Of a stretch of DNA of 64,000 bases, positions 60,667-64,000 are shown piece after piece (the first letter of the stretch is position 1; every line of letters begins with the position of its first letter). The DNA comes from VRUE01 sp963706605. GTDB lineage: Bacteria > Actinomycetota > Thermoleophilia > Solirubrobacterales > 70-9. Location: assembly GCA_963706605.1 (NCBI GenBank), contig OY970165.1:1922001-1986000 (forward strand). Reading direction: 5' to 3'. The notes beneath the pieces were generated by a model, which was not told the DNA's origin, made no database searches, and saw nothing but the letters and a program-made list of their open reading frames with translations. Position numbers and translations under genes: made by a program.

Positions 60667-63600
60667 GTGACGAAGCGAGGCTGCGACAGTACCTGGAGAA
60701 GGTCACGATCGACCTTCGGAGGGCGAATCGACGGGCGAGCGATCTCGAGCAGCGCGCGCATGAGCCGATTGCGATCGTCGGCATGGCGTGTCGCTATCCG
60801 GGCGAGGTCGGTTCCCCCGCCCAGCTTTGGGATCTGGTCGACGAGGGCCGTGACAGCATCTCCGGGCTCCCGACCGACCGTGGTTGGGATCTCGAGCGCC
60901 TCTACCACCCAGACCCCGACAACCCCGGCACCTGTTATGCGCGTGAGGGCGGCTTCGTCCCGGCGGTCGCGGAATTCGACCCTGGTTTCTTCGGCATCAG
61001 TCCGCGTGAGGCACTGGTGATCGACCCCCAGCAGCGGCTGCTCCTTGAAGCCTCCTGGGAGGCGCTGGAGGACGCGGGTGTCGACCCCCGCTCATTGCGG
61101 CGAACCCGGACCGGGGTCTTCATGGGGGTGATGTCCCAGGATTACGGGGCGGTCGACGTCGGCATCGCCCCCGGTATGACCACGAGCATCGTTTCCGGCC
61201 GCGTCGCCTACTCCCTCGGCCTCGAGGGACCGGCGATCACCGTCGACACCGCCTGCTCGTCTTCGCTCGTTGCGATGCACCTCGCCGCGCAAGCGCTGCG
61301 CGGGGGGGAGTGCAGCCTCGCCCTGGCGGGAGGGGTGACAGTGATCGCTTCCCCACACGCCCTCGTCCTGTTCTCCCGCCAGAGGGGCCTCGCCCCCGAC
61401 GGGCGCTGCAAGTCCTTCTCAGAGGCAGCCGACGGAGTCGGCTGGGCAGAGGGAGTGGGGGTGCTCTTGCTCGAGCGCCTCTCAGACGCCGAGCGCAACA
61501 ACCACCCGATCCTCGCCGTGATCAAGGGCTCCGCCGTAAACCAAGACGGCGCCTCCAACGGGCTCACGGCCCCCAACGGCCCCTCCCAGGAGCGGGTGAT
61601 CCGCCAGGCATTGGCCAACGCCAACCTCAGCCCCAAGGACATAGACGCAGTCGAGGCCCACGGCACCGGCACCACCCTCGGGGACCCGATCGAGGCAGGC
61701 GCCCTGCTCGCCACCTACGGCCAAGACAGAGAGGAGCCGCTGAAGCTCGGCTCGATCAAGTCCAACATCGGCCACACCCAGGCCGCGGCGGGAGTCGCAG
61801 GGGTGATCAAGATGGTGCAGTCAATGCGCGAGGGCGTCTTGCCGAAGACGCTCCACGTCGACCGGCCCTCCTCCAAGGTCGAGTGGGAGGCGGGCAAGAT
61901 CGAGCTGCTCACCGAGCAGACCCCCTGGGAGCCCAACGGACGCCCGCGCCGGGCCGGCGTCTCCTCCTTTGGCATCAGCGGCACCAACGCCCACGTGATC
62001 TTGGAGGAGGCCCCTGCTCCCGCTCCCCTGACAGAGGGTGGCGAGCCCGAAGAGGGGGGAGAGGCCCCGGCGCCCCTCACCGGCCCGATCCTCTTACCGC
62101 TCTCGGCAAAGACAGAGCCGGCTTTGGCCGATGCCGCCTCCCGCCTCGCGGCCCACCTGCGCCAAAACCCCGAGCTGGACCCCACCGACGTCGCCTACTC
62201 CCTCGCCACCACCCGCGCCTCCTTCGAGCACCGGGCGGTGGCGCTGGGAGAGGGACGCGAACAGTTGCTGGGCTCCCTCGATCAGCTGGCAGAGGGCTCG
62301 ACCTCTGCCGAGGCGATCACCGCCACCGCCGCCAAGGGCAAGCTCGCCTACCTCTTCACCGGCCAGGGCTCCCAACGAGCCGCCATGGGCAAGGAGCTAT
62401 ACGAGGCAGACCCGGTCTTCAAAGATGCCTTCGATCAGCTCTGCGAGCAGCTCGATCAACACTTGAAGACCTCGTTGAAAGAGATCGTCTTCGGTGAGAG
62501 CGAAGAGGCCCTCGATGACACCACCTACGCCCAACCGGCCCTCTTCGCCCTCCAGGTGGCCCTCTTCAGAGCACTGGGGTCCCGCGGTCTCTCGCCAGAC
62601 TTCCTGACCGGGCACTCGGTGGGGGAGATATCGGCAGCCCACATATCCGGAGTCCTCTCCCTCCCCGACGCGGCCAAGCTGATCGCCGCCAGGGGCAGGT
62701 TGATGGGAGCCCTGCCAAAGGGCGGGGCGATGGTCGCGATCGAGATCACCGAGCAAGAGGCAGCGAAGTACCTCGCGGGCAAGGAGAAAGAGCTCTCGCT
62801 CGCGGCGGTCAACTCGCCGGCCTCGATCGTCATCTCGGGCACCTCAGAAGCGATCGAGGAAGCCCAGGCCCACTTCGAAGAGCAGGGCAAGAAGACAAAG
62901 CGCCTGAGCGTCTCTCACGCTTTCCACTCCCCCCTGATCGAGCCGATGCTGGAGGAGTTCGAGCAGGTGATCGAAAGCCTCGAGCTGAACGAGCCCCAGA
63001 TCCCGATCGTCTCTGAGCTGAGCGGAGAGATCCTCACCCCCGAGCAGGCGGCAGATCCCGCCTACTGGGTCACCCACGCGCGAGAGCCGGTCCGCTTCGC
63101 CGAGGCGATCGCCACCCTCGAGGCCCAGGGCACGAGCGCCTACCTGGAGCTGGGGCCAGACCCCGTCCTTTGCGCGATGGCGGAGCAGACCCTGGGGGAA
63201 GAGGACCAAGGCGCCCTGATCGCGACCCTGCGAGAGGGACGGGATGAGGCTGATGCCCTCACCCTCTCTCTCGCACAGGCACACGCCGCAGGAGCACAGA
63301 TCAACTGGGAGTCCCTCTTCAAGGGCACGGGGGCAAAGCGAGTCCCCTTGCCCACCTACCCCTTCCAGCGCAAGCGCTACTGGCTCACTTCGAGCGGCGC
63401 TGCCGGCAACCTCGATGCCGCCGGCTTGGAGGACGCCGAACACCCCCTGCTCGGCGCCTCGATCGAAGACCCGCGGGGAGAGGGCCTCACCCTGACCGGC
63501 CGCCTCTCCCTCGCCACCCACCCCTGGCTGGCGGACCACGCGGTAACCGACACCGTCCTGCTCCCCGGCACCGCCTTCCTCGAGCTGGCGCTGAGAGCGG

Positions 63601-64000
63601 GGGAGCAGGCGGGGACTGAGACGGTCGAGGAGCTGACCCTGCAGGCGCCGCTGATCCTGCCCGAGACAGGGGCGGTGCAGATCCAGGTCACGGTCTCAGG
63701 CGAAGAGGAGGAGCGGCGCGAGATCGCGATCCACTCCCGCCCCGAGGGTCACGAGGAAGATGAGCTTGCGGAGACAATCGAGTGGACCTGCCACGCCCAG
63801 GGCGTCCTCTCGGGTGAGTCCGCCAAAGTGCCAGAGCCCCTCGATGTCTGGCCCCCCACCGGAGCAGAGCCGCTGGACGTCGAGGGCCTCTACGAGCGCC
63901 TCGCCGACTTCGGTTTCGAATATGGCCCCGCCTTCCAGGGCCTAAGCGCCGCCTGGAGGCAGGGCGAGCAGATCTTCGCCGAGGTCTCACTCCCCGAGGA
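60663..64000 (+). CDS. Modular type I polyketide synthase PKS-C, N-terminal part (module 7)
   Basis: The frame opens at GTG 60663 (GTGA overlap with PKS-B) and stays open to the right edge, 1,112 codons. The head 'QYLEKVTIDLRRANRRASDL' is a docking coiled coil. KS about 60765-62010 has 'ITVDTACSSSLVAMHLAAQ', EAHGTGT and NIGH. AT about 62345-63290 has 'LTGHSVGEISAAHISG' and 'SHAFHSPLIEPML', malonyl pattern. DH from about 63440 has 'HAVTDTVLLPG' and is cut by the window end. Its KS, AT and DH are close to those of module 3, which it helps to correct. Further modules and a release domain must lie to the right. Confidence 0.94.
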   Translation, partial: MSDEARLRQYLEKVTIDLRRANRRASDLEQRAHEPIAIVGMACRYPGEVGSPAQLWDLVDEGRDSISGLPTDRGWDLERLYHPDPDNPGTCYAREGGFVPAVAEFDPGFFGISPREALVIDPQQRLLLEASWEALEDAGVDPRSLRRTRTGVFMGVMSQDYGAVDVGIAPGMTTSIVSGRVAYSLGLEGPAITVDTACSSSLVAMHLAAQALRGGECSLALAGGVTVIASPHALVLFSRQRGLAPDGRCKSFSEAADGVGWAEGVGVLLLERLSDAERNNHPILAVIKGSAVNQDGASNGLTAPNGPSQERVIRQALANANLSPKDIDAVEAHGTGTTLGDPIEAGALLATYGQDREEPLKLGSIKSNIGHTQAAAGVAGVIKMVQSMREGVLPKTLHVDRPSSKVEWEAGKIELLTEQTPWEPNGRPRRAGVSSFGISGTNAHVILEEAPAPAPLTEGGEPEEGGEAPAPLTGPILLPLSAKTEPALADAASRLAAHLRQNPELDPTDVAYSLATTRASFEHRAVALGEGREQLLGSLDQLAEGSTSAEAITATAAKGKLAYLFTGQGSQRAAMGKELYEADPVFKDAFDQLCEQLDQHLKTSLKEIVFGESEEALDDTTYAQPALFALQVALFRALGSRGLSPDFLTGHSVGEISAAHISGVLSLPDAAKLIAARGRLMGALPKGGAMVAIEITEQEAAKYLAGKEKELSLAAVNSPASIVISGTSEAIEEAQAHFEEQGKKTKRLSVSHAFHSPLIEPMLEEFEQVIESLELNEPQIPIVSELSGEILTPEQAADPAYWVTHAREPVRFAEAIATLEAQGTSAYLELGPDPVLCAMAEQTLGEEDQGALIATLREGRDEADALTLSLAQAHAAGAQINWESLFKGTGAKRVPLPTYPFQRKRYWLTSSGAAGNLDAAGLEDAEHPLLGASIEDPRGEGLTLTGRLSLATHPWLADHAVTDTVLLPGTAFLELALRAGEQAGTETVEELTLQAPLILPETGAVQIQVTVSGEEEERREIAIHSRPEGHEEDELAETIEWTCHAQGVLSGESAKVPEPLDVWPPTGAEPLDVEGLYERLADFGFEYGPAFQGLSAAWRQGEQIFAEVSLPE

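Noticed and set aside
1..64000. CRISPR arrays, insertion sequences, transposases, rRNA
   Set aside because: No spaced short repeats, transposase motifs, terminal inverted repeats with target duplications, or rRNA sequence were seen. The large repeats are PKS modules.

Overview
The window is high-GC, densely coded DNA from an actinobacterium. The gene set (NAD-dependent formate dehydrogenase next to a class III alcohol dehydrogenase, a PptT-type phosphopantetheinyl transferase beside a PptH-like hydrolase, an LmbU-type regulator, tRNAs without an encoded CCA) suggests a deep-branching soil lineage such as Thermoleophilia/Solirubrobacterales. That placement is an inference from gene content and cannot be fixed here.

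The first 27.6 kb is mostly household and stress-related. On the minus strand, a DUF1015 protein, a PduO-type cobalamin adenosyltransferase, an OsmC-like protein and the start of an SDR oxidoreductase form a tight operon (1-2514). tRNA-Pro(TGG), tRNA-Arg(TCT) and tRNA-His(GTG) follow, mixed with MsrA, a polytopic membrane protein of glycosyltransferase type, an alpha/beta hydrolase, a TM-plus-Usp-like protein, a secreted protein coupled to a repeat protein, Ogt, and a divergent pair of a Crp/TrxR-like fusion and a peroxiredoxin. Then come a carboxyltransferase, a lactonase-like MBL protein, an acylphosphatase/phosphoesterase fusion, a VOC protein, the FDH/ADH pair, a large membrane protein, DegV, and a metallophosphoesterase broken by one frameshift.

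From 24.0 kb the content turns to secondary metabolism: a PucR-type regulator, an LmbU-family regulator, then pptH-pptT (overlapping), and from 27.8 kb to the right edge a giant modular type I polyketide synthase on the plus strand. The three synthase genes overlap by 4 bp at each junction and carry docking tails and heads. Seven modules are visible: M1 KSQ-AT-DH-KR-ACP, M2 KS-AT-DH-ER-KR-ACP, M3 to M6 KS-AT-DH-KR-ACP, M7 KS-AT-DH... (cut by the window end). M1, M2 and M5 have methylmalonyl-type AT motifs; M3, M4, M6 and M7 have malonyl-type motifs. A string of DH-KR modules predicts a methyl-branched conjugated polyene chain. PptT would activate the carrier domains, PptH could reverse this, and the carboxyltransferase at 13.2 kb could supply extender units.

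The points most worth a second look are: a KSQ loading-type module carrying a full DH-KR pair; a cluster of eleven single-base indels confined to 36.56-41.85 kb; long identical repeats between modules; a two-copy intergenic element of three spaced boxes upstream of the carboxyltransferase and of the LmbU-type regulator; and a short leader reading frame enclosing a hairpin just before the first PKS start.
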